The notes beneath the pieces are model-generated. The model saw only the letters and a program-made list of their open reading frames with translations, did no database searches and was not told where the DNA came from. Positions 43,930-53,539 of a stretch of 64,000 bases of DNA are shown piece by piece (positions within the stretch are counted from its first letter, which is position 1; each line of letters starts with the position of its first letter). The DNA comes from Dermanyssus gallinae (taxonomy: Eukaryota; Arthropoda; Arachnida; Mesostigmata; Dermanyssidae). The stretch spans positions 254,501-318,500 of the forward strand of contig QVRM01001215.1 in assembly GCA_003439945.1 (NCBI GenBank). The letters run 5' to 3'. The position numbers and the translations under genes were made by a program.

Positions 43930-44012
43930 TAGTAGTAGTAGTAGTTGTTGTTGTTGTTGTTGTTGTTGGTGTTGTTGTTATTGTTGTTGTTGTTGTAGTA
44001 GCCGTAATAGTA
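43930..44012. repeat. (GTA)n then (GTT)n microsatellite
   Basis: About five GTA units switch directly to about seven GTT units, then degenerate GTT/GTA. Confidence 0.9.
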
Positions 44013-44083
44013 ATAGGTCAGACGTCGAGAATGTTGGTAACGAGATTGACCAGCGTATGTGCAGGACCTGTTATGTGTTTTGG

Positions 44084-44109
44084 CTTGCTGGGAACAACGT
44101 CCCAGCAAG
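44084..44109. repeat. Perfect 10-bp hairpin
   Basis: CTTGCTGGGA (44084-44093) and TCCCAGCAAG (44100-44109) enclose six bases. A (GGT)n run of about seven units follows at 44110-44132. Confidence 0.9.
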
Positions 44110-44139
44110 TGGTGGTGGTGGTGGTGGTGGTGCAGGTAA

Positions 44140-44675
44140 CGTTCGTGATGGCTCAAACCTTCAAACAGCAATCATAATAATAGCTAACGATAAATGTCAT
44201 TAATCGACTTTGGTTGATCGTAAGTCGAAGCTCGAACGCGGGGTCTGAAACGCGGATTGACCTTCGCTAGCCTCCAGTGAGGTGCTTCGTGACGCTTGTC
44301 ACTTATCGACGAGGAAACGGGAGAAACGAGAAAACAACCTTCATTGTCTTCAAGGGACAACGTCTATTGACAGGATGATGCTGTCGTTGGGAGCTTTTGC
44401 TGTTGTGATTATTGTTTGTGTGGTGTTTTATTTATGTGATCCTTCTGTTGATGTTGTTTTATTCTTATTTATGTGATCTTCCTGTTGTTATTGCGGCTGT
44501 TACTCTGCTCTCATTACTGTTGTTGTTTCTAATAATCTTATCATTTTGCTGTTGTTGTGTTCTGATGCTATTGTCTTTGTTGCTGTTGCCGTTGATGCTG
44601 CGTTTACGAGGCTCAAGGTCTATAGGTAGGCTTGTTCACATCTGGGGCCATGTAAATGCATAACAATATCAGTGA
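44140..44675. other. Non-coding stretch
   Basis: Weak GTT/GTG patches lie at 44398-44600. No gene is recognised. Confidence 0.5.
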
Positions 44676-44676
44676 G

Positions 44677-44678
<2 letters not shown>

Positions 44679-44736
<58 letters not shown>
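44679..44736. repeat. (AT)n microsatellite
   Basis: About 58 bases of AT, followed by an ATT patch at 44758-44800. Confidence 0.95.
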
Positions 44737-44740
<4 letters not shown>

Positions 44741-44799
44741 CTCAATAATGATATAGATTATTATTATGAGTATTATTATTATTGTCATCACTATTATTA

Positions 44800-45410
44800 T
44801 GTCAACGTGTGCGAACGATTGGCCAAGCTCCCAATGATGTAACATTATCGCTCCGTGTGCCCGTTTTATGTGTATGAGCTTGACAAAGCTCTCGGCTCGC
44901 GAACGGAATGTATCTTCTTACATCGCATTTCCGTGAAAAGAAAGCAGATTCGTCGAATGGCCCACTACAGCTGGGTTATTTTGGTATCAATCGAGTTCCA
45001 AAACTTTCCCACTTGATGGCAGATGTATCTATATATATATAGTTAGACTGTGGAAGATAAACAAGCCGCCAACACTCAGTGCTCGTTAGCTGGTATTATT
45101 ATTGTTGTTGTTGATCGTTTATTGTCGGCGAAGAGAAGACGGACGGACTGACTGAAGAAGCTTACGTTGCTAGGATCCAATGCATAACATCATCAACGTT
45201 GTCGTCGTCGTCGTCTGGTGGCTGGCTTGGCTAAGTTTACGTTGTGCTCTTACGAAGTGCTAACTGCGTGTATATTATATTTGATCGTTCGAGACGACGG
45301 TGTATCATGGTCGTCGTGGGGCGTGAAGAGTGGGCAGAAAGAGAGCATTGAGACACAAGGCAGGCGAAACAAGGAAGAACAAGGAAGAAGTAGAGACAAA
45401 GACGGTGTTT
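44800..45410. other. Non-coding stretch
   Basis: A short GTC run lies at 45197-45212. The 202-codon + frame from 45218 continues into the AAC arrays that follow. Its first ~60 codons are charged and not repetitive but unrecognised. Confidence 0.45.
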
Positions 45411-45431
45411 GGCCGATGAAGAAGAAAAAGA

Positions 45432-45812
45432 AAAGCAACAACAGCAACAACAACAACAGCAAAGGCAGGAGGGAAAGCCTCGAAAGTTTTCGTGATGACA
45501 GATTGCAGCGCGACTGGGCGTCACGCGTTTGCCCAGCCATCGTTGGTAAACGCGGTTACATAATAGCTGACCGCGCCAGTAGGGCCAGTAACAACAGCAA
45601 CAATAACAACAGCGACAGTGACAGCCGCAACATCGACAACAATAGCAAAAACGGCAGCAATATTAACAACAACAATAGCGACGACAACAGCAACAGCAAC
45701 AGCAACAACAACAATAGCGACGACAACAACAACAACAACAACAACAATAGCGACAACAACAACAGCAACGACAACAGCTACAACAACAACACCACCAACA
45801 ACAACAGACACA
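45432..45812. repeat. AAC-class arrays
   Basis: AACAAC at 45432-45465 and a long imperfect array at 45588-45812 with AATAGCGACGACAAC-type units repeated at about 45675, 45712 and 45748. Confidence 0.9.
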
Positions 45813-45829
45813 TAAACTTTATCTGACCC

Positions 45830-46195
45830 TAAGCTAGGCAGACGTTCCGTCGGATAATCACCATACTCATCATTATCGTTATCATATTTGGCAGATTTCA
45901 GTCGCCTGATCCAGCGGCTGGTCAGTTTATTTCTGCGCGACACATACTTGAATGCGTGCGTTGCGTTCATACACACGCCCCCACACATAGCCACTTAGTC
46001 AGAGATTCGCACGCACGTATGTATATAGACAGACACAAACACACACACATATATAAGTCGCCGTTGCCGTCGCGTCTCGCTATTTACACCATTGGCTATA
46101 GCTTTTGTAGTCGTCGACGTCGTCATTCGTATTTGTGCTTCTGTGTTGTTCCTAACAAAGTGACTTGAGTCGCTCTCTGTTCTTCTGCGTTACAC
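45830..46195. other. Non-coding stretch
   Basis: An ACAC/ATAC patch lies at 46033-46055. No gene recognised. Confidence 0.5.
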
Positions 46196-46209
46196 TTTCC
46201 AATGGCGTA

Positions 46210-46285
46210 ACTATCGTCGTCGTCGTCGTCGTCATCGTCGATGTTGTTGTTGTTGTTGTTGTTGTTGTTGCTGCTGTTGTTGCAG
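46210..46285. repeat. (GTC)n then (GTT)n microsatellite
   Basis: About six GTC, then about nine GTT, then GCT/GTT. Confidence 0.9.
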
Positions 46286-46346
46286 TTACGCCACCTACGC
46301 AATGTGACGTGTTTGTGTCGCGTGGGAATTTATTTCTGACTGTTAT

Positions 46347-46370
46347 GTATATATATATATATATATATAT
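46347..46370. repeat. (AT)n microsatellite
   Basis: About 24 bases of uninterrupted alternating AT. Confidence 0.95.
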
Positions 46371-46445
46371 GCATACATGATACTCACTACTCGACATTAT
46401 ATATAACACTCACTATTCACGTCGTCAACGGCGCTCTATTTGTCG

Positions 46446-46625
46446 CCATTGTTGTTATTGTTGTTGTTGTTGTTGACTGGAACACATAGCTTTATTCATG
46501 GGTACTTGCAAATACACTCGAAAGCATACAGTCTCTGTACTGTTGTTGTTGTTGTTGTTGCTGTTTTTATGTTGTTGTTGTGGGTGTTGTTGTTTTTGAT
46601 GTTGTGTAGTGTCGTCGTCGTCGTC
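46446..46625. repeat. GTT arrays
   Basis: GTT at 46446-46478 and 46533-46600, then a short GTC run at 46612-46625. Confidence 0.85.
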
Positions 46626-46639
46626 TTCACCTGCTTCGT

Positions 46640-47640
46640 AATACCTTTATCTATCTATATATCTATTTTTCTTCGGGTGCGCGTTGTTCCGATACTTAAG
46701 CTGCGAATCGACCGACCGACCGCAGTGGTCATCGATGTTAGAGATGGAGAAGTGCGGAGCCAGTAAAGCGGACACGAGCGAGCACGAAGCGATCCGGCAA
46801 AGCAATCCGGGAATCTCTCGATATTCGTTCCGGATCTTCGTTCTTCCTGTCGCTCATTATTTTTATCCTGCCTTATCCCCTTCATCGCGCAGCGTATGCC
46901 ATTCTTTCTGCTCTGAAGTGCGCTTTCTTCTCTTGAATCATCGCCTCCACCCTTGGAGACGTTGTTCCTACAAATTGTACAAATAGACGATAGACGCCCC
47001 ACCTTTCCAACAAACAATAATAATAATAATACAAGTGATTGCAATAATACTGAACACAAAGACTTGATACTCTGTGTACTGCAGGTTAAAAATAATCTTC
47101 TGTGGACAGTGCTTGCTTGATACACAACATCATGCGGACAAGACACGAGTCACAAAGGCGCGCATTGCGCACAATCACACTTAATCGACGTACGTGGTCG
47201 TTAAGAAGGTGGGCGGTGGACGTAGTGTAGTCAACGAGGATCGAGGAGGGAGAAAGAGAGAGGAATAGGGTAGTTTCTCCGCATACTCCTCATATAGTGT
47301 GCATGAAGTCACGTGTTCTTTTGGTTGATTCAGTGAGATTGAGCTTCGTAATCGAGGTCGGTCGGGTGGTTTATGGTCACTGGCGTGGACTGGCATCGTC
47401 CATGCGACGTGTTTTTGTGTTTTGGCTCGCTGCACGTGCACGCATGTAACTACTACATGCATGGCACGTTTGAGGAAGGGTTGCCTGTTGCTGGTGTTGA
47501 GTGGACAGTATTTGCCAGTAGATCGCTGGCCAGATCGCGGTGACCCCGCGGCTGCCGTGATTCACAGCTGAACGGCAGCTGTGTGGCCTGTTGACTATGA
47601 ATGAATCAATCTGCCGAGAGCGCCGTTTGTCATGGTCACT
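46640..47640. other. Unique sequence, opposing frames
   Basis: Microsatellite-poor. A 163-codon - frame (46655-47146) overlaps a 100-codon + frame (46684-46986). Neither is recognisable. A short AAT run lies near 47018. Confidence 0.4.
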
Positions 47641-47644
47641 GCTA

Positions 47645-47765
47645 TAGTTGTTATTGCTGTTCTTGTTGTTAGCAACAACAGTTATTATTGCTTTTGTTGT
47701 TGTTGTTTTGCTGTTTTTGCTTTTGCCGTTTTTGTTGTTGTTGTCGTTGCTGTAGTTGTTATCGC
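47645..47765. repeat. GTT-class degenerate array
   Basis: GTT with TTT, GCT and GCC interruptions. Confidence 0.8.
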
Positions 47766-48011
47766 GACCGCCGCCATCGGCGTCGATTAAACTGTGGCAA
47801 CAACAAAAATAACACGACGGATGAATAGCGTCGTCCATCTTGGCCGGACGGGCTATTCAGTCACCCACTCGATCACAAACCCGATTGGTTTATTTGCTGA
47901 TCCCGATCTGTGGCGGGGACGCTATTAGAAGAGCGAGGTAGAACGCAGAGAGAGAGAGAGAGAGAGCTAGTGATCAGAAGAGCCACCGGGAGCAATGCAG
48001 ACCTCAGCGTA

Positions 48012-48416
48012 ATGAAATACCAGGAACGCGTTTATTCCCCAATGCCAGCTTTCTTGAAAATGTCTTTTATTTTTGTTGGTATTCTTTTCCTGTGTGTTCC
48101 CTCTGTCTTTCTCTCTCGCTTTCTTGAGGCCTTCACGCCGGGCGCCCTGCTTGGGCGCCCAATTCATATACTGGCGAAATATATTGCGGTGCACAAGGTG
48201 CGATGGAGAAGGTGCGCGCTGCCCTTCGAGCCGTTGCTCGCGTCGACTTCACCTCCTCCGACGCACAAGCATCGACTTCATCAGTGCGTCAAAAGTGCTC
48301 GTCGAAGGGTGCTCGATCCGGCAGCCACGGGCCGGACGCGTCCCGTCGTGTGCCTAGACTTAAATTCGCCCACCCGCGCAGTCCCTGGCTGTACGCATGT
48401 ATGTGTGTATGTATGA
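48012..48416 (+). CDS. Unrecognised open frame with hydrophobic segment, possibly spurious
   Basis: This is the longest non-repetitive frame in the window. It is open from about 47910 to the TGA at 48414-48416, and the first ATG is at 48012 (134 codons). It has a hydrophobic stretch about 17-35 residues in (KMSFIFVGILFLCVPSVFL), then a basic, Arg-rich and Pro-rich tail. The upstream part includes a (GA)n run read as RERERE. Two other + frames and one - frame are open across 48073-48439 because the DNA is GC-rich. No family is recognised and there is no clear promoter or poly-A signal. Chance is the simpler explanation. Confidence 0.2.
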   Translation: MKYQERVYSPMPAFLKMSFIFVGILFLCVPSVFLSRFLEAFTPGALLGRPIHILAKYIAVHKVRWRRCALPFEPLLASTSPPPTHKHRLHQCVKSARRRVLDPAATGRTRPVVCLDLNSPTRAVPGCTHVCVYV

Positions 48417-48419
48417 ATG

Positions 48420-48790
48420 AATCATGGTGTGAGATGTGAGGGCGAACGTACGTGCATTGGGCATAAGGCTTTACGAATCGCCACACCTGGCTGATTCAGC
48501 TGCTATGAGCACCTAAATAATGGCAGTTGTTTCGCTATTTATAGCTGGCACTTCGTCAAAGAATAGAAAACCCGCTGCCAATTGACCAACTCTGTAAATA
48601 ACGGTGAAACGACAGGACACGATTTCAAAAGAGTAGGCGGGATTGTTTGGTTCGGTGCTGTATTTGCTGTTACTGGCATTGATATGATGAGTCTGGGACG
48701 ATGACGACGACGACGATGACGATGCCGGTGATGCTGCTGTGTTTTTGTTGTTATTTCTATCTTCTTCTCTTGTTTTTTTTTTGGCATTTT
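48420..48790. other. Non-coding stretch
   Basis: A GAC/ACG patch lies at 48702-48722. A pyrimidine-rich tract at 48758-48794 forms the acceptor-like site of the next feature. Confidence 0.5.
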
Positions 48791-48794
48791 CTAG

Positions 48795-49076
48795 TTGAGT
48801 ATTGCTAGTCGTTTTGACTCCGAGTCGGCGTCAATCAACGCAGAGGTATTGCCGAACCTTTTTTTCAACGTACAACCAAGTCGTGTCTCAGCAACGAGAT
48901 ACGTGGCATACAGTTCGGTGCGTATCGATGTTTGCTGCATATTTGAAGAGCAGGTGATCTGTCTTAAAGAGCAGTTTCTAGCTAGCCTAGCAGCAGAAGC
49001 GCCAGCACAAACAAATCCCCTAATCCTAAACGTGACCACAATTTTGAAAGGCAACAACGCCGAAGATCGAGGGTAG
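48795..49076 (+). CDS. Possible terminal exon, unrecognised
   Basis: A long pyrimidine tract (TTCTTCTCTTG then ten T, ending TTTTCTAG at 48794) is a good splice-acceptor shape. The open frame begins at the first base after the AG and runs 93 codons to TAG (49074-49076). The peptide is balanced and not repetitive. It has an N-terminal SRFDSESASINAEVLPNLFF stretch, a VRIDVCCIFEEQVICLKEQF segment that could be partly helical, and an ILNVTTILKGN segment near the end. No ATG opens it, as expected for an internal or last exon. I cannot name a family. The - strand over the same bases is also open for 119 codons, which weakens the case. Confidence 0.33.
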   Translation: MSIASRFDSESASINAEVLPNLFFNVQPSRVSATRYVAYSSVRIDVCCIFEEQVICLKEQFLASLAAEAPAQTNPLILNVTTILKGNNAEDRG

Positions 49077-49239
49077 CAATGAGGCAGTGCACATACATAT
49101 GCATGTACATGCAACACGATCATGACCGAACAGAGGGAGGGGGAGACCAACGAGTTGGCAAGGACAGAAGCCGCAGCACACAGAAGACCGGACTTATTGC
49201 TTTGATTCTGCTTTGTCGATTTACACGTCTGCAGCCTCG

Positions 49240-49349
49240 GTATTGTTATTGTTGCTGTACTGTTCTGGTGATGGTTGTTGTTGCTGTGGTTGTTGTTGCT
49301 CTGGTGATGGCTGTGTGGTTGTTGTTGTTGCTGTTGTTCTGGTGATGGT

Positions 49350-49386
<37 letters not shown>

Positions 49387-49390
49387 AAAT
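49240..49390. repeat. GTT/GCT array with GGTGATG-containing units
   Basis: GTT triplets interrupted three times by TCTGGTGATGG (about 49263, 49300, 49339). It therefore has a higher-order unit of about 37-39 bp, and ends in GCT triplets. Confidence 0.85.
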
Positions 49391-49421
49391 GTCTGCTTAT
49401 GCGTGCCTCACACCTATAGTA

Positions 49422-49451
49422 TAAACTACGCACTCGAGCGTGCGTAGTTTA
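49422..49451. repeat. Perfect 12-bp hairpin
   Basis: TAAACTACGCAC (49422-49433) and GTGCGTAGTTTA (49440-49451) enclose TCGAGC. Confidence 0.9.
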
Positions 49452-49760
49452 GGTAGCGACGTTACGGTTAGATGATGCAGCCCGAGCATAGGCAGACAAT
49501 CATAGCAGATTGTCGTTGTGTTACAATCTGGACGAAGAGCGATTGAGAGGACTTCGAACGAGGGGGGGCCTCATGCATGAGCGGCGTAGATAGAGGAGGC
49601 GCACAAGGGGGAAGCGGTTTTTTGGTCCATCTTGTCGGCGCTACGTCGGGCGGCGGCCGGAGGCTGCCCCGAGGAACAAGCAGCCCTTGGTTGGAGGGGT
49701 AGCTCCATGGGTAGTCCGTCAACTGTGACATCACATCCGCTCGACTCTCTCCCTTCATGC
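49452..49760. other. Non-coding spacer
   Basis: On the - strand it is the tail of the poly-Gln frame discussed under the next repeat. The translated tail is Pro- and Ser-rich and unrecognised. Confidence 0.4.
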
Positions 49761-49762
49761 AC

Positions 49763-49764
<2 letters not shown>

Positions 49765-49820
<56 letters not shown>

Positions 49821-49822
49821 GC

Positions 49823-49886
<64 letters not shown>

Positions 49887-49967
49887 GCTGTTGCTGCTGC
49901 TGCTGCTGCTGTTGCTGTTGTTGTTGTTGTTGCTGCTGCTGTTGCTGTTGTTGTTGTTGCTGTTGTT
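49765..49967. repeat. (GTT)n microsatellite, about 203 bp, the longest in the window
   Basis: Near-pure GTT from 49765 to about 49886 with one GCT, then mixed GCT/GTT to 49967. On the - strand, one frame (49468-50085, 205 codons) reads about 67 Gln followed by a non-repetitive tail. Val, Leu, Cys, Asn and Thr frames are equally open, so poly-Gln coding cannot be inferred. Confidence 0.95.
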
Positions 49968-49979
49968 TTTCGTATATCT

Positions 49980-50660
49980 TTGGTATGGGTATTGTTGTGG
50001 CTACTGTGGCTGTCGTTGTTGTCGACATTGTTGCTGTTATTGCTCTGGCTGCCATGGTTGCCTCGAGCATTACGGTCGCAACCATTTGCCGCTATTACTG
50101 CTTTTGATATTATTGTTGCCAAGACTATTCTTATTGTTGTTGTTGTTGCTCTTGCATGTGGAAACACGCACCATGCTGCACGCATTTATAACTCCGAACG
50201 ATACTTCTGTCTGAATAGACTCGACGGAAAGGAGCGATTGTTGTTGCTATGAGTCGCGGCGGCGGCGGCGGCTTGGGGCATTCACATCCACCAGCTTTTG
50301 TATCGATCTACGTCACAACGCGGGTTATTATTTGCGCTACTGCTCTCAGGTGTTCGTGCCGAATTCGGCCGTGCGGCCACGCGTTTTCTCCGCTTCCTTC
50401 CTTCGTTCCTTGCTTGTCGTCTTGTTCCTGTACCCTGTAGTTACCGATGTTTTGCGACCGAAAACGCTGCTCTGCTTATCTTCAGATCGTACTGTGTGCG
50501 TGCATTGAATGAGCCGCGTGCATATCATGCATGCGCGTTCCTTATTCAAAAGTCCTCCGACCGAATACCGCCCAGGCGGCGGCGGCGCTCTCTCGCTTCG
50601 AGTTCGAGTTGTACCTCGGCCGTTTTGTTCTCGATGTTTGTGATTCCTTTTACGGTCTGT
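49980..50660. other. Non-coding stretch
   Basis: GTT patches continue to about 50150. The 133-codon + frame 50298-50699 is Arg-, Ser- and Leu-rich and unrecognised. Confidence 0.45.
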
Positions 50661-50662
50661 GA

Positions 50663-51250
50663 ACTTCTACAGCTGGACCACTTGTCCTGCATGCGCTAGC
50701 TAGCGAGAGCGTCGTATTAGGACAATTAGGATCGAGTGCGGCCGCCGCTGCTGCCTCTGCCGCTGCTGTTGTGGCGGCTGCTGCTGCTGCTACCGCTCGA
50801 GTTGCTATCTATGTCCAGGCGGTTGATTCAGCAAAACGAAGCAAGAACTGTAACAATTCGAGTACCGGAAGTATCAGTAGCTACTGCCAGACAAAAAACG
50901 ACTCAACAAAAATCCCAGTTGCGGTTGCAACAGCGATTAACATCAGTAGCAGCGTCTTGATAATGCCTCGGCAACAACAACAACAACAGCAGCAACAACA
51001 ACAGCAACAACAACAACAGCAACAACAAAAACCACAACAACAACAACTTCTGTTACCTGGAATTGCTACTGGTGCTGTTGGTGCTGCCTCTCTCTGTACT
51101 CTATGCTCTCATACGGCTCCGGAAGCTGCTGACGTAATTGCATCTACGTTGTCTAGGCAGGCCCAGACAACGATGAGTCGGACACAGACGGACACAACTT
51201 GGAAAGCCTCTTCGCGTTGTCGGGTGGGCCGGTACACGGTTGCGTCTTAG
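50663..51250 (+). CDS. Possible exon with poly-Ala and poly-Gln tracts, unrecognised
   Basis: An open frame of 195 codons begins after a TGA at 50660-50662 and ends in TAG at 51248-51250. An acceptor-like CTTCTACAG ends at 50672. Predicted order: a short unique N-terminal part, Ala-rich runs (six Ala, then three, then six; mostly GCC/GCT/GCG codons), a unique Ser/Asn/Thr-rich part (NSSTGSISSYCQTKNDSTKIPV lies here), then about 19 Gln with mixed CAA and CAG codons, and a unique C-terminal part (LLLPGIATGAVGAASLC and onward). Adjacent Ala and Gln runs with synonymous codon mixing occur in arthropod transcription factors. However, no DNA-binding domain is visible, and the same runs arise from GCT and CAA microsatellites. 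Confidence 0.28.
   Translation, partial: TSTAGPLVLHALASESVVLGQLGSSAAAAAASAAAVVAAAAAATARVAIYVQAVDSAKRSKNCNNSSTGSISSYCQTKNDSTKIPVAVATAINISSSVLIMPRQQQQQQQQQQQQQQQQQQQKPQQQQLLLPGIATGAVGAASLCTLCSHTAPEAADVIASTLSRQAQTTMSRTQTDTTWKASSRCRVGRYTVAS
50962..51050. repeat. CAA/CAG microsatellite
   Basis: Mixed CAA and CAG triplets, read as Gln in the candidate exon above. Confidence 0.9.
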
Positions 51251-51254
51251 AAGC

Positions 51255-51530
51255 TCATTTATGTGAGCGACAAATGACGAACGTAGTTAACTTGTCGTTG
51301 CTGATTAATGAATTAGCGCGTTAAGTTAGTTGCCTGCTAACCAGCATGCCTGCCAGCCAGTTAGTCGGCTGAAACAAATGAGTCCGCCGCGGCAGACCGC
51401 GATTGTACTGTGCGCGACAGTGATTCTCTGAGATGGATGTTGGTCCGCCAAGACTTCTACCCGCTAAACACATCTCCCTCCTTAAGCTTCACTTTCGAAG
51501 GGCCCAGATATCCACAGAGCAGTACAATGG
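51255..51530. other. Non-coding spacer
   Basis: Unique sequence. No gene seen. Confidence 0.5.
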
Positions 51531-51531
51531 G

Positions 51532-51533
<2 letters not shown>

Positions 51534-51567
<34 letters not shown>
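51534..51567. repeat. (AT)n microsatellite
   Basis: About 34 bases of uninterrupted alternating AT. Confidence 0.95.
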
Positions 51568-51569
<2 letters not shown>

Positions 51570-51570
<1 letters not shown>

Positions 51571-51970
51571 TTAGATGCTAGATTAATTATGAACGCGCGT
51601 TGAAACGTAACCAAGCTGAAGAACCATACGCGAAGAGGTACGAAGTAAAAGCCCATCTGGTGTTCGGGACAAAAATACCGTGATCGTAGGGGGCTAATTT
51701 GGTCAAGTGTGTGAATAACTATGGCCGCCCGGCTTACGTGTGGTCGAGAGCGGTTAGGGTGCACGACTTTGCTTCTCTCAGGTCTGTCCGGCAAACGTGG
51801 GGGTGGAGGCTATGCATGGCAGACACGTCGTTGAATGCTGAAACTGCTCTGAAACGGCCACGTGTTCGGAGGTGCTCCAGGTAGGAAGTCACATAAGTTG
51901 CCTAGGCTGCAACTAGTGGCTAATGAACGATTAGAGCAAACGCGCAGGTGTTTTTTGATGTCGTTGTCGT
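51570..51970. other. Non-coding stretch
   Basis: Unique sequence without a recognisable gene. Confidence 0.5.
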
Positions 51971-52029
51971 CATTGCTGTCAATCTTTATTGTTGTGGTGG
52001 TGTTCATGTTATTTTTCACTCTTGCTGCT

Positions 52030-52300
52030 GTGAGAGTTGTTTTGGCCGCTTTGTTATTTTCACTTTTGTTGTTATTGTTTTAGTATCTATGATTTTGTCA
52101 CAGTTGATGCTATAGTTGTTTTGGTCTTTTCGTTGCTCTTATTGTTAGAGTTGTTTTGACCGTCTTGTTATAGTTACTACTGTTGTTGTTGTTTAGGTAA
52201 TAATAATTTTGCTACTGATGATGTCATAGTTGTTTTCGTAGTTTTGTTGCTGTTTTTTTTTATTGTTGTTGCTGCTGCTGATGCTGCTGCTGCACTTGCG
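52030..52300. repeat. Degenerate GTT array with ~60-90-bp higher-order unit
   Basis: GTTGTTTTGGCCG/GTTGTTTTGGTCT/GTTGTTTTGACCGTCTTGTTATAG-like segments recur near 52035, 52114 and 52151, and TATAGTTGTTTT/CATAGTTGTTTT near 52112 and 52227. Confidence 0.7.
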
Positions 52301-52371
52301 GTCGTTTAATTTCGTCGACGATTACTTTCCTTCATAATTAAGTAATTATTAATTACTTAATAATTAATTAT

Positions 52372-52436
52372 TAAGTAATCATCTTAATAATAATGTAGGT
52401 TATTATTACCTACATTATTATTAAGATTATTACTTA
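52372..52436. repeat. 65-bp hairpin with 29-bp arms
   Basis: The left arm 52372-52400 and right arm 52408-52436 are reverse complements with a single mismatch, around the 7-base loop TATTATT. The inner 20 bp are perfect. It lies in a 140-bp A/T-rich island (52335-52485) containing further TTAATTATTAAG palindromes. A 3' direct repeat, ATTAAGATTATTA.TTACAGCG, occurs at about 52419 and 52467. Confidence 0.92.
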
Positions 52437-52571
52437 CAGCGGCAATATACTTTATATAGTATTTATTAAGATTATTATTTACAGCGAAAGATGAAATGGC
52501 AGAAACGGCTGTTACAGTAAAACATATCGATGGCCTGCGGAGGTTCCTGTTTCGGTAGGTGCCGGCCGTTT

Positions 52572-52742
52572 GTCGTCGTTGTTGTTGCTGTTGCTGTTGT
52601 TGTTGTTGCTGTTGTTGTTGTTGCTGTTGTTGTTGATATTGATGTTGTTGTTGTTGTTAATATTGATGTTATTGTTCTTGTTGATATTGATGTTCTTGTT
52701 GTTTTCGTCGTTGTCGTTGCTGTTGTTGCTGCTGCTGCTGCA
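52572..52742. repeat. GTT/GCT/GAT microsatellite, about 170 bp
   Basis: GTT and GCT triplets with GATATTGATGTT units repeated at about 52635, 52659 and 52683. Confidence 0.9.
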
Positions 52743-52749
52743 GCTTAGG

Positions 52750-53149
52750 ACCCTTTGGTTGTTCACTCGTATATCTGTCGATCGACGGCTACGGCCGTGG
52801 CGGCGGCCTAACTGGCGTCGTCAGAGGTACCACCAACCCCCGCCACTTCGCCTGGCGCACTTTCGACGAGACAGGCGACGAGAAACGCGAGACACGCGCA
52901 TAGTAAATATATCGCCACACGATGCTTTTATTGGCCATCCGTTATAGGGTGCCGTTTATTTGTGGCCACGAAACGCGTCGGGTGAGAAGAAGCCGAAGAA
53001 GAACGCGCCGTGCGCCAGCCGCAAACCGGCTGCCGCCGGCAACAACGGTAGTCCAACATGGGTATAGCAATAACAATATATTCGCCACCACGTAACCTCG
53101 CCTGTTCTAGGGGCTGCACGTCTGTCCGCCCTGATCGATATGATACATG

Positions 53150-53150
<1 letters not shown>
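52750..53150. other. Non-coding stretch
   Basis: GC-rich, no gene recognised. Confidence 0.5.
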
Positions 53151-53153
<3 letters not shown>

Positions 53154-53189
<36 letters not shown>

Positions 53190-53200
53190 TATATATATAT
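53154..53200. repeat. (AT)n microsatellite
   Basis: Two AT runs (53154-53186 and 53189-53200) split by GC. Confidence 0.95.
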
Positions 53201-53539
53201 GCGACAACAAGATATCCATATCAATACGCCCGACGGTACGGAGCACCACAGTATCTGTAGCACGATGAGGGGTGCGAATTTGGTCATACAGAAAGGCGAA
53301 ATCCCCATGCACTTTTTCCGCGCAACACTTCTTAAGATTTGCCGCGTTGGGCCTAGGAACGGCTACAAATTTGAGGTTTAATAATCATTCATATAGCTAT
53401 TGATTATAATCCAAAAAAACACACACACACACCTAGATGTGTATGCTTTTACATGCTAATCCAATACCATTCAATACGTTGTTAAAGGTTTTCTATCCGT
53501 TGGCGCTCTCTCCAGCCGCCTCATTATTGCAGGTACGGC

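Noticed and set aside
45218..45826. 202-codon Asn/Ser-rich + frame
   Set aside because: More than half comes from AAC arrays. The non-repeat N-terminal part matches no family I know, and antisense frames are also open.
46655..47146. 163-codon - frame
   Set aside because: Contains a Leu-rich part from an AAT/TTG-like patch. It has no recognisable domain and an opposing + frame is open.
49468..50085. 205-codon - strand frame with about 67 Gln, as a poly-Gln gene
   Set aside because: GTT/CAA repeats are open in all six frames. Several equally long frames (Leu, Val, Cys, Thr) cover the same bases, and the non-repeat tail is not recognisable.
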